Shown in pieces: positions 8,625 to 17,206 of a stretch of 64,000 bases of DNA (position 1 is its first letter; the number at the start of each line of letters is the position of its first letter). The position numbers and the translations under genes are program-made. The notes under the pieces were generated by a model. It saw nothing but the letters and a program-made list of their open reading frames with translations. It did not search any database and was not told where the DNA came from. Location of the stretch: positions 2,170,001 to 2,234,000 of the forward strand of contig NZ_CP013254.1 of the NCBI RefSeq assembly GCF_001482365.1, read 5' to 3'. The stretch is from Kocuria flava. GTDB taxonomy: Bacteria; Actinomycetota; Actinomycetes; Actinomycetales; Micrococcaceae.

Positions 8625-8654
8625 CGGTCGGCGCGGGCGAGCCCGCGCCGACCG
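8625..8654 (-). terminator. Hairpin between pgi and zwf
   Basis: Perfect 14-bp arms (CGGTCGGCGCGGGC at 8625-8638, its complement at 8641-8654) enclose a 2-base loop. On the minus strand it lies after the pgi stop but also about 6-10 bases after the predicted start of a zwf transcript. It may therefore end pgi mRNA or form the 5' end of the zwf leader. Confidence 0.7.
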
Positions 8655-8666
8655 TGGCGTCCCCCC

Positions 8667-8672
8667 AGTCTA
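8667..8672 (-). promoter_or_regulatory. -10-like element upstream of zwf
   Basis: Minus-strand TAGACT followed by GGGGGG; on the plus strand the hexamer is flanked as CCCC-AGTCTA-GGGG. The same TAGACTGGGG string precedes two other minus-strand genes (50014-50019 and 50770-50775), so it is a likely sigma-70-type -10 for zwf. A clear -35 was not found. Confidence 0.5.
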
Positions 8673-8707
8673 GGGGAGCACGGGGCGCTCCTCCCAGCCG
8701 GGTGGGC

Positions 8708-10318
8708 TCAGCCCGCGAGGGCCTCCACGGCGCGCACCAACTGACGCACGCCCTCGGCCCGGTCGGTCAGGCGCAGGCGCAGGACCGGGCGGCCGTGGTC
8801 GGCGAGCACCTGGGCGTCGCCGTCGGCCTGCGCGGAGATCAGCTCGCCGAAGCTGAACGGGCTGTCGGGGATCTCCAGGTCGGTGTCCGAGGCGGCGGTG
8901 ACCTGCAGGTACACGCCCTCGGCGGGCCCGCCCTTGTGGTACTGGCCGGTGGAGTGCAGGAACCGGGGACCCCACCCGAAGGTCGTGGGCCGGCCCGTGG
9001 CGCGGGCCAGCAGCGGGCGCACCTGCTCCAGCTCGGCCCAGGAGAGCCGGTCGAAGTAGGCCTGCACCGCCACGTAGCCGGAGTCGGGCAGGGCCTCCAG
9101 CAGGTGGCGCAGGGCCTGCTCGACGGTCGTGGCCCCGCGCAGCAGCTGCGCGTCGCCGCGGATCTCCACCGCGCCGTCGACCGCCTCGGGCGCCGTGGGC
9201 TCCGGCTTCGCCTCGAGCAGGGCGCGGGTGGCGGTCTTGGCGGACTCGACGTCGGGCTGGTCGTAGGGGTTGATCCCGAGCAGCCGGCCGGCGACCGCGG
9301 TGGCGACCTCCCACAACAGCAGCTGGGCGCCCAGGGACCCGCCCACGCGCACGGCGTCGCCCTCCGGGGCGTCCTCGGCGTCGGCGGCGACGAGGTCGAC
9401 CACGAGCACGTCCGGGGCCCCGGCCTCCGGGGCCTCGCCCGCGCCGACGACGACGGGCAGCAGCCCGGTGCCCTCCTTGCCGGTGGACTCGGCGATCAGC
9501 TGCTCGGCCCAGTCGGCGAAGCCGGCGATGCCCGAGCCGAGGTCGCGCAGCACGAGCTTGTTGCGCAGCGGCTCGGTCCCGCCCAGGGCGGCGCCCAGGT
9601 GCAGGCCGGGGTTGTCCTCGGCGTCCTCGCGCAGGACCTCCGCCGCCTCGTCGGCGTCGTCGAGCAGGGCGGCGACGTCCACGCCGGCCAGGCCCGCGGG
9701 GACCAGCCCGAACGCGGTCAGCGCCGAGAAGCGCCCGCCCACGGTCGGGTCGGCGGTGAAGACGCGGCGGTAGCCGGCCTCCCGGGCCGAGGCCTCCATG
9801 GGGGAGCCGGGGTCGGTGACGACGACGATCCGGGAGGCGGCGTCGATGCCGGCCTGCTCGAAGGCGCGGGCGAAGGCGCGCCGGGCCGAGTCGGTCTCCA
9901 CCGTGGAGCCGGACTTGGAGGAGACCACGATCGCGGTCCGCTCCAGCCGGTCGGCCAGGGCGGCGGCGACCATCTCCGGGTCGGTGGAGTCGAGCACGAA
10001 CAGCTCCGCGCCCGCGGTGCGGGTGATCACCTCGGGGGCCAGCGAGGACCCGCCCATGCCCGCGAGCACGAAGCGGTCCACGCCCTCGGCGGCGAGCTCG
10101 TCGCGCAGGGCGGTGATCTCGGGCACCAGCGGGCGCGAGACCTCGGCGGCCTCGACCCAGCCGAGGCGCTTGGCGGACTCCTCCTCCGCGGCGGCCCCCC
10201 ACAGGGTGGGGTCCTGGGCGAAGAGCTTGCCCGCGAAGCCGTCGGCGACGAGGGCGGGCACGTGGCGGTCGACGGCCTCGCGGGCCGCGCCGGAGGTCTG
10301 GACGGTCAGGGAACTCAT
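8708..10318 (-). CDS. pgi: Glucose-6-phosphate isomerase
   Basis: Interconverts glucose-6-phosphate and fructose-6-phosphate (536 aa). Sugar-phosphate binding loops are visible as GMGGSSLAPEV (87-97) and VVSSKSGSTVETDS (131-144). TDPGSPM, the acidic ESTGKEGTGLLPVV segment and the C-terminal HSTGQYHKGGPAEG motif follow. The sequence belongs to the shorter actinobacterial form found next to tal and zwf. The minus-strand ATG has a GAGGAGA ribosome-binding site. A palindromic terminator separates it from tal upstream. Confidence 0.95.
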   Translation of the reverse strand: MSSLTVQTSGAAREAVDRHVPALVADGFAGKLFAQDPTLWGAAAEEESAKRLGWVEAAEVSRPLVPEITALRDELAAEGVDRFVLAGMGGSSLAPEVITRTAGAELFVLDSTDPEMVAAALADRLERTAIVVSSKSGSTVETDSARRAFARAFEQAGIDAASRIVVVTDPGSPMEASAREAGYRRVFTADPTVGGRFSALTAFGLVPAGLAGVDVAALLDDADEAAEVLREDAEDNPGLHLGAALGGTEPLRNKLVLRDLGSGIAGFADWAEQLIAESTGKEGTGLLPVVVGAGEAPEAGAPDVLVVDLVAADAEDAPEGDAVRVGGSLGAQLLLWEVATAVAGRLLGINPYDQPDVESAKTATRALLEAKPEPTAPEAVDGAVEIRGDAQLLRGATTVEQALRHLLEALPDSGYVAVQAYFDRLSWAELEQVRPLLARATGRPTTFGWGPRFLHSTGQYHKGGPAEGVYLQVTAASDTDLEIPDSPFSFGELISAQADGDAQVLADHGRPVLRLRLTDRAEGVRQLVRAVEALAG

Positions 10319-10340
10319 GGGCTCTCCTCGGGGTCGGTGC

Positions 10341-10367
10341 GGCCCCGTCCCGGGCCGGGACGGGGCC
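10341..10367 (-). terminator. Palindromic terminator between tal and pgi
   Basis: A 27-base perfect palindrome with arms GGCCCCGTCCCGG and its complement around a single central base. It lies 30 bases after the tal stop, in the 79-base gap before pgi. Confidence 0.75.
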
Positions 10368-10397
10368 GGGTGCCGGCGCGCCGCCGGCCGGTGCGGG

Positions 10398-11504
10398 TCA
10401 GCGGGCGTTGTCGAGGGCGGTGCGCACGGTCTGGAGCAGCTCCGCCCAGGAGTCCTCGAACTTGGTCAGGCCCTCGGTCTCGAGCTGGGCGACGACCTCG
10501 TCGTAGGAGATGCCCACGCCGGCGATCTCGTCGAGCACGGCGTTGGACTGGGCGTAGGTGCCGGTGATGGTGTCCCCGGTGACCTCGGCGTGGTCGTAGG
10601 CGGCCTCGAGGGTCTTCTCCGGCATGGTGTTCACCGTGTGCGGGGCGACCAGGCCGGTGACGTAGAGGGTGTCGGGCAGGGACGGGTCCTTCACCCCGGT
10701 GGAGGCCCACAGCGGGCGCTGGGGGTTGGCCCCGGCGGCGGCCAGGCGCCGCCAGCGCTCGGTGTCGAGGGACTCCTCGAAGACCTGGTAGGCCAGGCGG
10801 GCGTTGGCCAGCCCGGCCCGGCCCTTGAGCGCGGCGGCCTCGTCGGTGCCGATGGCCTCCAGGCGCTTGTCGATCTCGGTGTCCACGCGGGAGACGAAGA
10901 AGGAGGCCACGGAGTGGATCCCGGACAGGTCCTTGCCGTTCTCCAGGGCCTGCTCCAGGCCCAGCAGGTAGGCGTTGACGACCGCCCGGTAGCGCTCGAG
11001 GGAGAAGATGAGGGTGACGTTGACGGAGATGCCCTCGGCGATGGTGGCGGTGATCGAGGGCAGCCCGGCCTCGGTGGCGGGGATCTTGATCAGGGCGTTG
11101 GGCCGGTCGATCGTGGCCGAGAGGCGGGCGGCCATGGCCGCGGTGGCCTCGGCGTCCTGGGCCAGGCGGGGGTCGACCTCGATCGAGACCCGCCCGTCCA
11201 CACCCTGGGTGGCCTCGGCGATCGGGGCGAAGAGGTCGCAGGCGGCGCGCACGTCGTCGGTGGTGATGGTCAGCACGGCCTCGTCGACGTCGGTGCCGGC
11301 GGCTGCCAGCTCCTGGACCTGCTCCTCGTAGGCGTCGTGGGCGGCCAGGGCGGCGGCGAAGATCGTGGGGTTGGTGGTCACGCCGACCACGTTCTTCTCC
11401 TCGATCAGGGCCTGCAGCCCGCCCGAGGCCAGCCGCTGGCGGGAGAGGTCGTCGAGCCAGATGGAGACGCCGGCGTCGGAGAGCTTCTGGGTGGGGGTGG
11501 TCAT
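10398..11504 (-). CDS. tal: Transaldolase
   Basis: Transfers a dihydroxyacetone unit in the non-oxidative pentose-phosphate pathway. It is 368 aa, the longer actinobacterial class. The catalytic Schiff-base lysine is Lys140 in NALIKIPATEAG. GVTTNPTIF (41-49), SIEVDPRLAQD and NVTLIFSLERY are further family signatures. ATG 11504 begins MTTPTQKLSDAG, the usual N-terminus. It is flanked by hairpins on both sides, so tkt, tal and pgi can be set to different transcript levels. Confidence 0.97.
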   Translation of the reverse strand: MTTPTQKLSDAGVSIWLDDLSRQRLASGGLQALIEEKNVVGVTTNPTIFAAALAAHDAYEEQVQELAAAGTDVDEAVLTITTDDVRAACDLFAPIAEATQGVDGRVSIEVDPRLAQDAEATAAMAARLSATIDRPNALIKIPATEAGLPSITATIAEGISVNVTLIFSLERYRAVVNAYLLGLEQALENGKDLSGIHSVASFFVSRVDTEIDKRLEAIGTDEAAALKGRAGLANARLAYQVFEESLDTERWRRLAAAGANPQRPLWASTGVKDPSLPDTLYVTGLVAPHTVNTMPEKTLEAAYDHAEVTGDTITGTYAQSNAVLDEIAGVGISYDEVVAQLETEGLTKFEDSWAELLQTVRTALDNAR

Positions 11505-11585
11505 GGGTGCCTCGGTTCCTCGGGGTTCTTCGGGTGCTGGGGGCGGGTGCTGCGGGCGGACGTCCCCGCGGGGCCGGTGCGGCCG

Positions 11586-11620
11586 CGGTCCCGGGACGCC
11601 GCGCGGGCGCCCCGGGACCG
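11586..11620 (-). terminator. Hairpin between tkt and tal
   Basis: CGGTCCCGGG (11586-11595) pairs with CCCGGGACCG (11611-11620) around a 15-base GC-rich loop, just after the tkt stop on the minus strand. Confidence 0.6.
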
Positions 11621-11629
11621 GTGCGGGCC

Positions 11630-13756
11630 TCAGCGACCGGCGGCGGCGATGGACTCCTGGGCGGCGGCGGCCACGGCCTCGGCGGTGATGCCGAACTCGC
11701 GGTAGAGGGTCTCGTAGTCGGCCGACTCCCCGAAGTGCTCCAGGGACACCGCCCGCCCGGCGTCGCCGAGCAGGTCGCGCCAGGACATGGCGATCCCGGC
11801 CTCGACGCTCACCCGGGCGCGCACGGCCGGGGGGAGCACGGAGTCGCGGTAGTCCTGGTCCTGGGCGTCGAACCACTCCCGGCAGGGCATGGACACGACC
11901 CGGGCGGCCACCCCCTGGGCGGCGAGCTGCGTCCGGGCCTCCAGGGCCAGGGCGACCTCGGAGCCGGTGCCGATGAGCACCACGTCCGGGTCCTCGCCCT
12001 CGGGAGCGTCGGCGAGGACGTAGCCGCCGCGGGCCACCCCTTCGGCCGAGGCGAACTTCTCGGTCTCGGCCTCCGGGTGCAGGTCGACGCGGGCGAAGGT
12101 GGGCACGTTCTGGCGGGTCAGGGCGATCCCGGCCGGGCCGTGCCGGTTCTCCAGCATCGTCCGCCACGCGATCGCGGTCTCGTTGGCGTCGGCGGGCCGG
12201 ACCACGTCCAGGCCCGGGATCGCGCGCAGCGCCGAGAGCTGCTCCACGGGCTGGTGGGTGGGTCCGTCCTCGCCGAGGCCGATGGAGTCGTGGGTCCACA
12301 CGTAGATCGAGGGGACCTTCATCAGCGCGCCCAGGCGCACGGCCGGGCGCTGGTAGTCGGAGAAGATCAGGAACGTCCCGGAGAACGCCCGGGTCTGGGA
12401 GGACATGGTGATGCCGTTGACGATCGCCGCCGCGGCGTGCTCGCGGATGCCGAAGTGCAGCACCCGCCCGTAGGGGTTGCCGGTCCACTTCGCGGTGGAG
12501 CGGGCCTCGGGAATGAAGGAGGGCGCGGACTCGATGGTGGTGTTGTTGGAGCCGGCCAGGTCGGCCGATCCGCCCCACAGCTCGGGGAACGTGTCGGCGA
12601 TCGCGTTGATCACCTTGCCGGAGGCCGAGCGGGTGGCCACGTCCTTACCGGCCTCGAAGACGGGGAACGCGTCACGGTAGTTCTCCGGCAGCTCCTCGGC
12701 ACGGATCCGGTCGTAGAGGCGCGCCCGCTCCGGGTTGGCCTCCCGCCACGCGGCGAAGTCCTGCTCCCACTCCTCGCGGACCTGCTTCATGCGGTCCTGG
12801 ATGGAGCGCGTGTGGGCCAGGATCTCCTCCTCCACCTGGAAGGACTTCTCGGGGTCGAAGCCGAGGATCTCCTTGGTGGCGGCGACCTCCTCGGCCCCGA
12901 GCTTGGAGCCGTGGATGGCCCCGGTGTTCTGCTTTCCCGGGGCCGGCCAGCCGATGATCGTGCGCAGGGCGATCAGCGAGGGCTTGCTGGTCTCGGCCTT
13001 GGCGGCCAGGATCGCCGCGTGGAGCTCCTCGACGTCCTCGACGTAGTCCCCGGACTTCGTCCAGTCCACCCGGGCCACGTCCCACCCGTAGGCGGCGTAG
13101 CGGGCCAGGACGTCCTCGGTGAAGGCCACGTCGGTGTCGTCCTCGATCGAGATGTGGTTGTCGTCGTAGATCACCACGAGGTTGCCCAGCTCCTGCACCC
13201 CGGCCAGCGAGGACGCCTCGGAGGTCACCCCCTCCTGCAGGTCCCCGTCGGAGGCGATCACGTAGACCGTGTGGTCGAACACGGAGGTGCCGGGGGCGGC
13301 GTCCGGGTCGAACAGCCCGCGGGTGTAGCGCTGGGCGTAGGCGAACCCCACGGCCGAGGCCAGGCCCTGGCCCAGCGGGCCGGTGGTGATCTCCACCCCG
13401 GTGGTGTGCCGGTACTCGGGGTGGCCCGGGGTCTTCGAGCCCCAGGTCCGCAGGGACTTGATGTCCTCGAGCTCCATGCCGTAGCCGGAGAGGAACAGCT
13501 GCAGGTACAGGGTCAGGGAGGTGTGCCCGGGGGAGAGGATGAACCGGTCCCGGCCGGTCCACCGGTCATCGGCCGGATCGTGGACCATCACCTTCTGGAA
13601 CAGCAGGTAGGCCGCCGGGGCCAGCGACATCGCCGTGCCCGGGTGGCCGTTGCCCACCTTCTCCACGGCGTCCGCGGCCAGCACGCGGACGGTGTCCACC
13701 GCGCGCTGGTCCCGCTCGGTCCAGATCAGCTTCTCAGGAAGGTCGGTCACGTGCAT
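11630..13756 (-). CDS. tkt: Transketolase
   Basis: Thiamine-diphosphate enzyme of the pentose-phosphate pathway (708 aa, normal length). Thiamine diphosphate and metal contacts are GNGHPGTAMSLAP (35-47) and ASDGDLQEG (168-176) followed by the conserved DDNHISIE. GEDGPTHQPVEQ marks the pyrimidine domain. ATG 13756 has GAAAGGG six bases upstream; an in-frame alternative 13 codons further out lacks a good site. It is first of the minus-strand pentose-phosphate block, with a -10-like TAAGCT at 13831-13826. Confidence 0.97.
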   Translation of the reverse strand: MHVTDLPEKLIWTERDQRAVDTVRVLAADAVEKVGNGHPGTAMSLAPAAYLLFQKVMVHDPADDRWTGRDRFILSPGHTSLTLYLQLFLSGYGMELEDIKSLRTWGSKTPGHPEYRHTTGVEITTGPLGQGLASAVGFAYAQRYTRGLFDPDAAPGTSVFDHTVYVIASDGDLQEGVTSEASSLAGVQELGNLVVIYDDNHISIEDDTDVAFTEDVLARYAAYGWDVARVDWTKSGDYVEDVEELHAAILAAKAETSKPSLIALRTIIGWPAPGKQNTGAIHGSKLGAEEVAATKEILGFDPEKSFQVEEEILAHTRSIQDRMKQVREEWEQDFAAWREANPERARLYDRIRAEELPENYRDAFPVFEAGKDVATRSASGKVINAIADTFPELWGGSADLAGSNNTTIESAPSFIPEARSTAKWTGNPYGRVLHFGIREHAAAAIVNGITMSSQTRAFSGTFLIFSDYQRPAVRLGALMKVPSIYVWTHDSIGLGEDGPTHQPVEQLSALRAIPGLDVVRPADANETAIAWRTMLENRHGPAGIALTRQNVPTFARVDLHPEAETEKFASAEGVARGGYVLADAPEGEDPDVVLIGTGSEVALALEARTQLAAQGVAARVVSMPCREWFDAQDQDYRDSVLPPAVRARVSVEAGIAMSWRDLLGDAGRAVSLEHFGESADYETLYREFGITAEAVAAAAQESIAAAGR

Positions 13757-14090
13757 CAGGCCCTTTCTGCTGGGATCGGCTGCCGTGCGCAGCACCTGCC
13801 GGCACGGGCCGGCGGTCCGTGGTCCAGCTTAGGTCACGGCCCCGGGGCCCCGGCGCCGATTGCGGCCGGTTGCCCCCGCGCCGCCGCCGGGCCCGGGGCG
13901 GGAGCCGCCGGGGCCCGGGTCGCCCCCGGCACGCGCTATGCTGTATGGGACCTTTCCCGCACGCCCGTGGCCGGCCACCGCGCCGCCCTCCGCGCCGCAC
14001 CGCGCGCCGGCCCCCGCCGTGCCGACCCGCCCGCCCCGGAGCACCTGCACGGCGCCGGGAGGAACCACCGCAACCGGGAGCAATGATTCT
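13757..14090. promoter_or_regulatory. Divergent tkt/ctaB promoter region
   Basis: This 334-base gap holds no gene. On the minus strand TAAGCT (13831-13826) lies about 70 bases before the tkt ATG; on the plus strand TATGCT (13937-13942) lies about 150 bases before the ctaB GTG. The segment between them is very GC-rich. No convincing -35 was seen for either. The long ctaB leader contains two possible ribosome-binding sites and a three-codon frame (14083-14094). Confidence 0.5.
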
Positions 14091-14094
14091 GTGA
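14083..14094 (+). other. Three-codon mini-ORF overlapping the ctaB start
   Basis: ATG ATT CTG TGA reads M-I-L-stop; its stop overlaps the ctaB GTG as GTGA. GGGAG lies 2 bases before this ATG and 10 bases before the ctaB GTG. It could couple translation into ctaB, or be chance. Confidence 0.3.
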
Positions 14095-15080
14095 ACTTCC
14101 TCGAGACGTCGGGACCCGCGGGGCCAGCGACCCCGGGCGCCGGGACCACGGGCACCGCCCCGGGCCCGCGGTACGAGGGGCGGATGACGGTCTCCCGGAA
14201 GCTGCGGGCCTACGTGGCGCTGATGAAGCCGCGGATCATCGAACTGCTGCTGGTGGCCACGGTCCCCACCATGATCTTCGCCGAGCAGGGCATGCCCGAC
14301 TTCCTGCTCGTGCTCAACACCCTCGTGGGCGGCACCCTCGCCGCCGGCGCGGCCGGGGCGTTCAACTGCTTCATCGACCGCGAGGAGGACCGCGTGATGA
14401 AGCGGACCGCCCGGCGGCCGCTGGTCACCGGGGAGGTCACCGACCGCGAGGCGCTGGTCTTCGCGTGGGTGCTCTCCGCGGTCTCCGTAGTGTGGCTGGC
14501 CGTCGGGGTCAACGCGCTCGCCGCCGCGCTGGGTGCGGTGGCGATCTTCCTCTACGCGGTCTTCTACTCGATCGTCCTCAAGCGGCGCACCGCCCAGAAC
14601 ATCGTCTGGGGCGGGGTCGCCGGGTGCATGCCCGTGCTCATCGGCTGGGCGGCGGTCACCGGCGGGCTCGACTGGCCCGCGCTGATCCTGTTCCTGTTCA
14701 TCTTCCTGTGGACCCCGCCGCACTACTGGCCGCTGTCCATGAAGTACGCCGAGGACTACTCCCGGGCCGGCGTGCCGATGCTCGGCGCGGTCTCGAGCGC
14801 CCGCACGGTCGGCAGCCAGGTGGTGCTCTACGCGTGGGCCACGGTGATCTGCTCGCTGCTGCTCGTCCCAGTGGGCGGTGCCGGCTGGGTCTACGCCGTC
14901 ACGGCCCTCGCCGCCGGCGTCTGGTTCACCGGCCACAGCCACAGGCTGCACGCCCTGGCCGTGGCCGGGCGGCCCACCGACAAGCAGGCCATGTACGTCT
15001 TCCACGGTTCGATCGCCTACATCACCGTGGTCTTCCTGGCGCTCGCCCTGGACCCGTTCGTCGGCGGCCCCGTCCTCTGA
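14091..15080 (+). CDS. ctaB: Protohaem IX farnesyltransferase (haem O synthase)
   Basis: Polytopic UbiA-family enzyme (329 aa) that adds a farnesyl tail to haem b to give haem O, precursor of haem A for aa3 oxidase. The prenyl-diphosphate/Mg motif NCFIDREED (Asn92, Asp96, Asp100) and the downstream LKRRTAQNI and YWPLSMKYAEDY loops are intact, with about eight to nine hydrophobic helices. The GTG at 14091 was chosen because of GGGAG upstream; ATG 14184, giving a protein starting MTVSRKLRA, is possible since residues 1-31 are low-complexity. Divergent from tkt, as commonly seen in actinobacteria. Confidence 0.93.
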   Translation: MNFLETSGPAGPATPGAGTTGTAPGPRYEGRMTVSRKLRAYVALMKPRIIELLLVATVPTMIFAEQGMPDFLLVLNTLVGGTLAAGAAGAFNCFIDREEDRVMKRTARRPLVTGEVTDREALVFAWVLSAVSVVWLAVGVNALAAALGAVAIFLYAVFYSIVLKRRTAQNIVWGGVAGCMPVLIGWAAVTGGLDWPALILFLFIFLWTPPHYWPLSMKYAEDYSRAGVPMLGAVSSARTVGSQVVLYAWATVICSLLLVPVGGAGWVYAVTALAAGVWFTGHSHRLHALAVAGRPTDKQAMYVFHGSIAYITVVFLALALDPFVGGPVL

Positions 15081-15133
15081 GCACACCCGCCGCTCCGGGG
15101 GCGGCGCGGACCGGGACCCGCCACGTCCGGTCC

Positions 15134-15145
15134 TAGGATGGATCC
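15134..15145 (+). promoter_or_regulatory. Leaderless -10 of the DapA-family gene
   Basis: TAGGAT (15134-15139) is followed by 6 bases and the ATG at 15146. There is no Shine-Dalgarno sequence, so a leaderless transcript is predicted. Confidence 0.6.
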
Positions 15146-16063
15146 ATGCTGACCATGACCTTCCGGGGCCTCGTCGCGTACCCCGTGACCCCCTTCGCCC
15201 CCGGCGGTGACCTGGACCTGGGCTCCCTCGAGCGCTACGTGGGCCGGCTCGTGCGCGCCGGGGTGGACGAGGTCGTCGTCCTCGGCACCGCGGGAAGCTT
15301 CGCCTACCTCAGCCTCCACGAGCGCACCGAGGTGGTGCGCGTGGCCGTCTCCGCCGCCCGGCACTCCGGCGTGCCGGTCGGCGCGGGCATCTCCGCGATG
15401 ACCACCCGGGAGGTCCTCGAGACCGCCCATGCCGCCGAGAACGCCGGGGCGGACGGGCTCGTGCTCAACCCGCTGTCCTACATCCCGCTCGTGGCCCAGG
15501 AGATCGCCGACCAGGTCGAGACGGTCTCGGCCTCCGTGGCGCTGCCGCTGTGCCTGTACAACAACCCCACCACGACCGGGTTCGACTACCCGGTCGAGCT
15601 CGCCGCCGAACTGTCCTGGCTGGAGAACGTCACGGCGTTCAAGGACACCGCGACCGGCCCCGCGGTCCTGGCCGAGCGGCGCCGCCGCTTCGCCCGGCTC
15701 GCCGAGCCGGGAACGGTCCACGGGGTCAGCGGGGAGCGGCTGCTGCACGAGGCCGCCCCGGACGCCCAGGCCTGGCACTCGGGCATCGCGGCCGTGCTGC
15801 CACGCCAGTACGCGGCGTTCCGGGCGGCCGTGCTGGCCGGGGACGAGGAGGCCGCGCGCACGTGGCAGGCGGCCCTGGCCCCGCTCCTGGAGATCCTGCG
15901 CCAGGAGCGCCCGCTGAGCTCCCTCTACGCCCTCGCGGAGGTCTGCGGGGTCAGCACCGCCCCGCCGCGGCGGCCGCTGCTGCCGGTGCCCTCCGCGGGC
16001 CGGCAGCGCCTGGCCGAGGCCGTCGAGGTGCTCCTGGACGAGGCGCCCGACGAGCGGTTCTGA
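15146..16063 (+). CDS. DapA-superfamily aldolase/lyase, substrate unknown
   Basis: TIM-barrel protein (305 aa) of the dihydrodipicolinate synthase/N-acetylneuraminate lyase superfamily. The Schiff-base lysine (FKDTATG) and the general-acid tyrosine (LYNNP) are present. Residues specific to true DHDPS are changed: the GTTGE carboxylate-binding loop reads GTAGSF, the YNVPSRTG arginine is a threonine (YNNPTTTG), and the PYYN motif reads PLSY. By family knowledge this argues against lysine biosynthesis and for another keto-acid substrate. It is predicted leaderless and sits alone between ctaB and ctaA. Confidence 0.85.
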   Translation: MLTMTFRGLVAYPVTPFAPGGDLDLGSLERYVGRLVRAGVDEVVVLGTAGSFAYLSLHERTEVVRVAVSAARHSGVPVGAGISAMTTREVLETAHAAENAGADGLVLNPLSYIPLVAQEIADQVETVSASVALPLCLYNNPTTTGFDYPVELAAELSWLENVTAFKDTATGPAVLAERRRRFARLAEPGTVHGVSGERLLHEAAPDAQAWHSGIAAVLPRQYAAFRAAVLAGDEEAARTWQAALAPLLEILRQERPLSSLYALAEVCGVSTAPPRRPLLPVPSAGRQRLAEAVEVLLDEAPDERF

Positions 16064-16158
16064 GCACCCCGCGGGGCGCACGGCCACAGGACCGGCCGTA
16101 CGACACCGTGGCCGGGACCGGCCGAACGGACCCGTGGCCGGGCCGGACGCTGTCGCCC
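16064..16158. repeat. GC-rich imperfect repeats between convergent genes
   Basis: CCGTGGCCGGGACCGGCC (16106-16123) recurs as CCGTGGCCGGGCCGG (16132-16146). A 6-bp hairpin ACGGCC/GGCCGT lies at 16080-16099. It probably serves as a weak bidirectional terminator between the DapA-like gene and ctaA. Confidence 0.4.
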
Positions 16159-17166
16159 TCAGTCCTGGGAGGCGCCGGCGGGCCGGGCGGCGCCGAGGAC
16201 CGGCGCCGGGACGGCCGTGACGGCGAATCCCTTCTCCACGACCCGGGCCACGGCCCACACGAGCACGGCGGAGCCGACGAGGTGCAGGGCCACGGCCACG
16301 ATGGGGACGCCGTTGAAGTACTGGTAGTAGCCGATCAGCGCCTGGAGCACCAGCGCCGCGAGCACCACGTTGAGCCCGGAGGCCACGGCCACGGGCCAGC
16401 GGTGCCGCCGGGCCAGGACCAGCCCGGCGACGGTCGCGGCGACGAGCAGGTACACGGGCACGGCGTGGGCCCGGGTGATCAGGTAGGCGTCGAAGGCGTG
16501 CCGGGCGCTGGAGTCGTCCCCGGCGTGTGGGCCGGTGCCCGTGACGAGGGTGCCCAGGTAGAGCACCAGCAGGGTCAGCAGGCCGATCGCGCCCAGCAGC
16601 CGGCGCAGCGCGGACCGGTGCGCGTGGACCTGCCCCGGACGTTCGGCCTCGCCCACGGCGGGCAGGGAGTACCGGCGGGTGCGGTTGACCAGCACGGTGG
16701 CCAGGGCGATCATCGCCGACGAGATCAGGTAGTGCACCCCCACGATCCAGGGGTTCAGGCCGGTGAGCACGGTGATCCCGCCGACCACCGCCTGCAGGGG
16801 GATGCCCAGACCCAGCACCAGCGCCAGCCGGAAGAGGTCGCGGTGGCGCTCCCGCAGCCGCCACACCGCCAGGAACGTCAGCACGGCGATCGCCGCCAGC
16901 AGGAACGTCAGCAGCCGGTTGCCGAACTCGATGATCCCGTGCACGCCCATCTCGGCGGTGTTCGTCCACGACTCGTCGGTGCAGCGCGGCCACGTGGGGC
17001 AGCCCAGGCCCGAGCCCGTCAGGCGCACGAGCCCGCCGGTGAGGATGAGCAGGGCGTTGGCCAGCAGGGAGGCCAGCGCCAGCGCCCGCACCCACGGGGT
17101 GATCCGGAGGGGCAGCAGCACCCCTCCGAGGGCTCGGGGGCCGGTGGCGGTGGGGGCGGCGGTCAT
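16159..17166 (-). CDS. ctaA: Haem A synthase
   Basis: Membrane enzyme (335 aa) converting haem O to haem A. Eight helices are visible; the extracellular cysteine pair Cys56/Cys62 (GLGCPTWPRC) is typical of Gram-positive CtaA. Haem-ligand histidines occur in MGVHGIIEFGNR, IVGVHYLISS, RAHAVPVYL and ALHLVGSA. It faces the DapA-like gene and lies on the opposite strand to ctaB. TAAACT (17212-17207) about 40 bases upstream is a probable -10, and GGAAG precedes the ATG. Confidence 0.95.
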   Translation of the reverse strand: MTAAPTATGPRALGGVLLPLRITPWVRALALASLLANALLILTGGLVRLTGSGLGCPTWPRCTDESWTNTAEMGVHGIIEFGNRLLTFLLAAIAVLTFLAVWRLRERHRDLFRLALVLGLGIPLQAVVGGITVLTGLNPWIVGVHYLISSAMIALATVLVNRTRRYSLPAVGEAERPGQVHAHRSALRRLLGAIGLLTLLVLYLGTLVTGTGPHAGDDSSARHAFDAYLITRAHAVPVYLLVAATVAGLVLARRHRWPVAVASGLNVVLAALVLQALIGYYQYFNGVPIVAVALHLVGSAVLVWAVARVVEKGFAVTAVPAPVLGAARPAGASQD

Positions 17167-17206
17167 GGTCTCACTTCCGGGCGGAACGGCGGGTGGGCTC
17201 GGGGCC

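Noticed and set aside
7181..10567. Plus-strand frame of more than 1,100 codons opposite zwf and pgi
   Set aside because: It is antisense to two clearly identified enzymes, has His/Gly/Val-biased composition and no domain pattern.
15146..16063. Naming the gene dapA
   Set aside because: Residues needed for aspartate-semialdehyde binding and the catalytic relay of DHDPS are changed, so only the superfamily is assigned.
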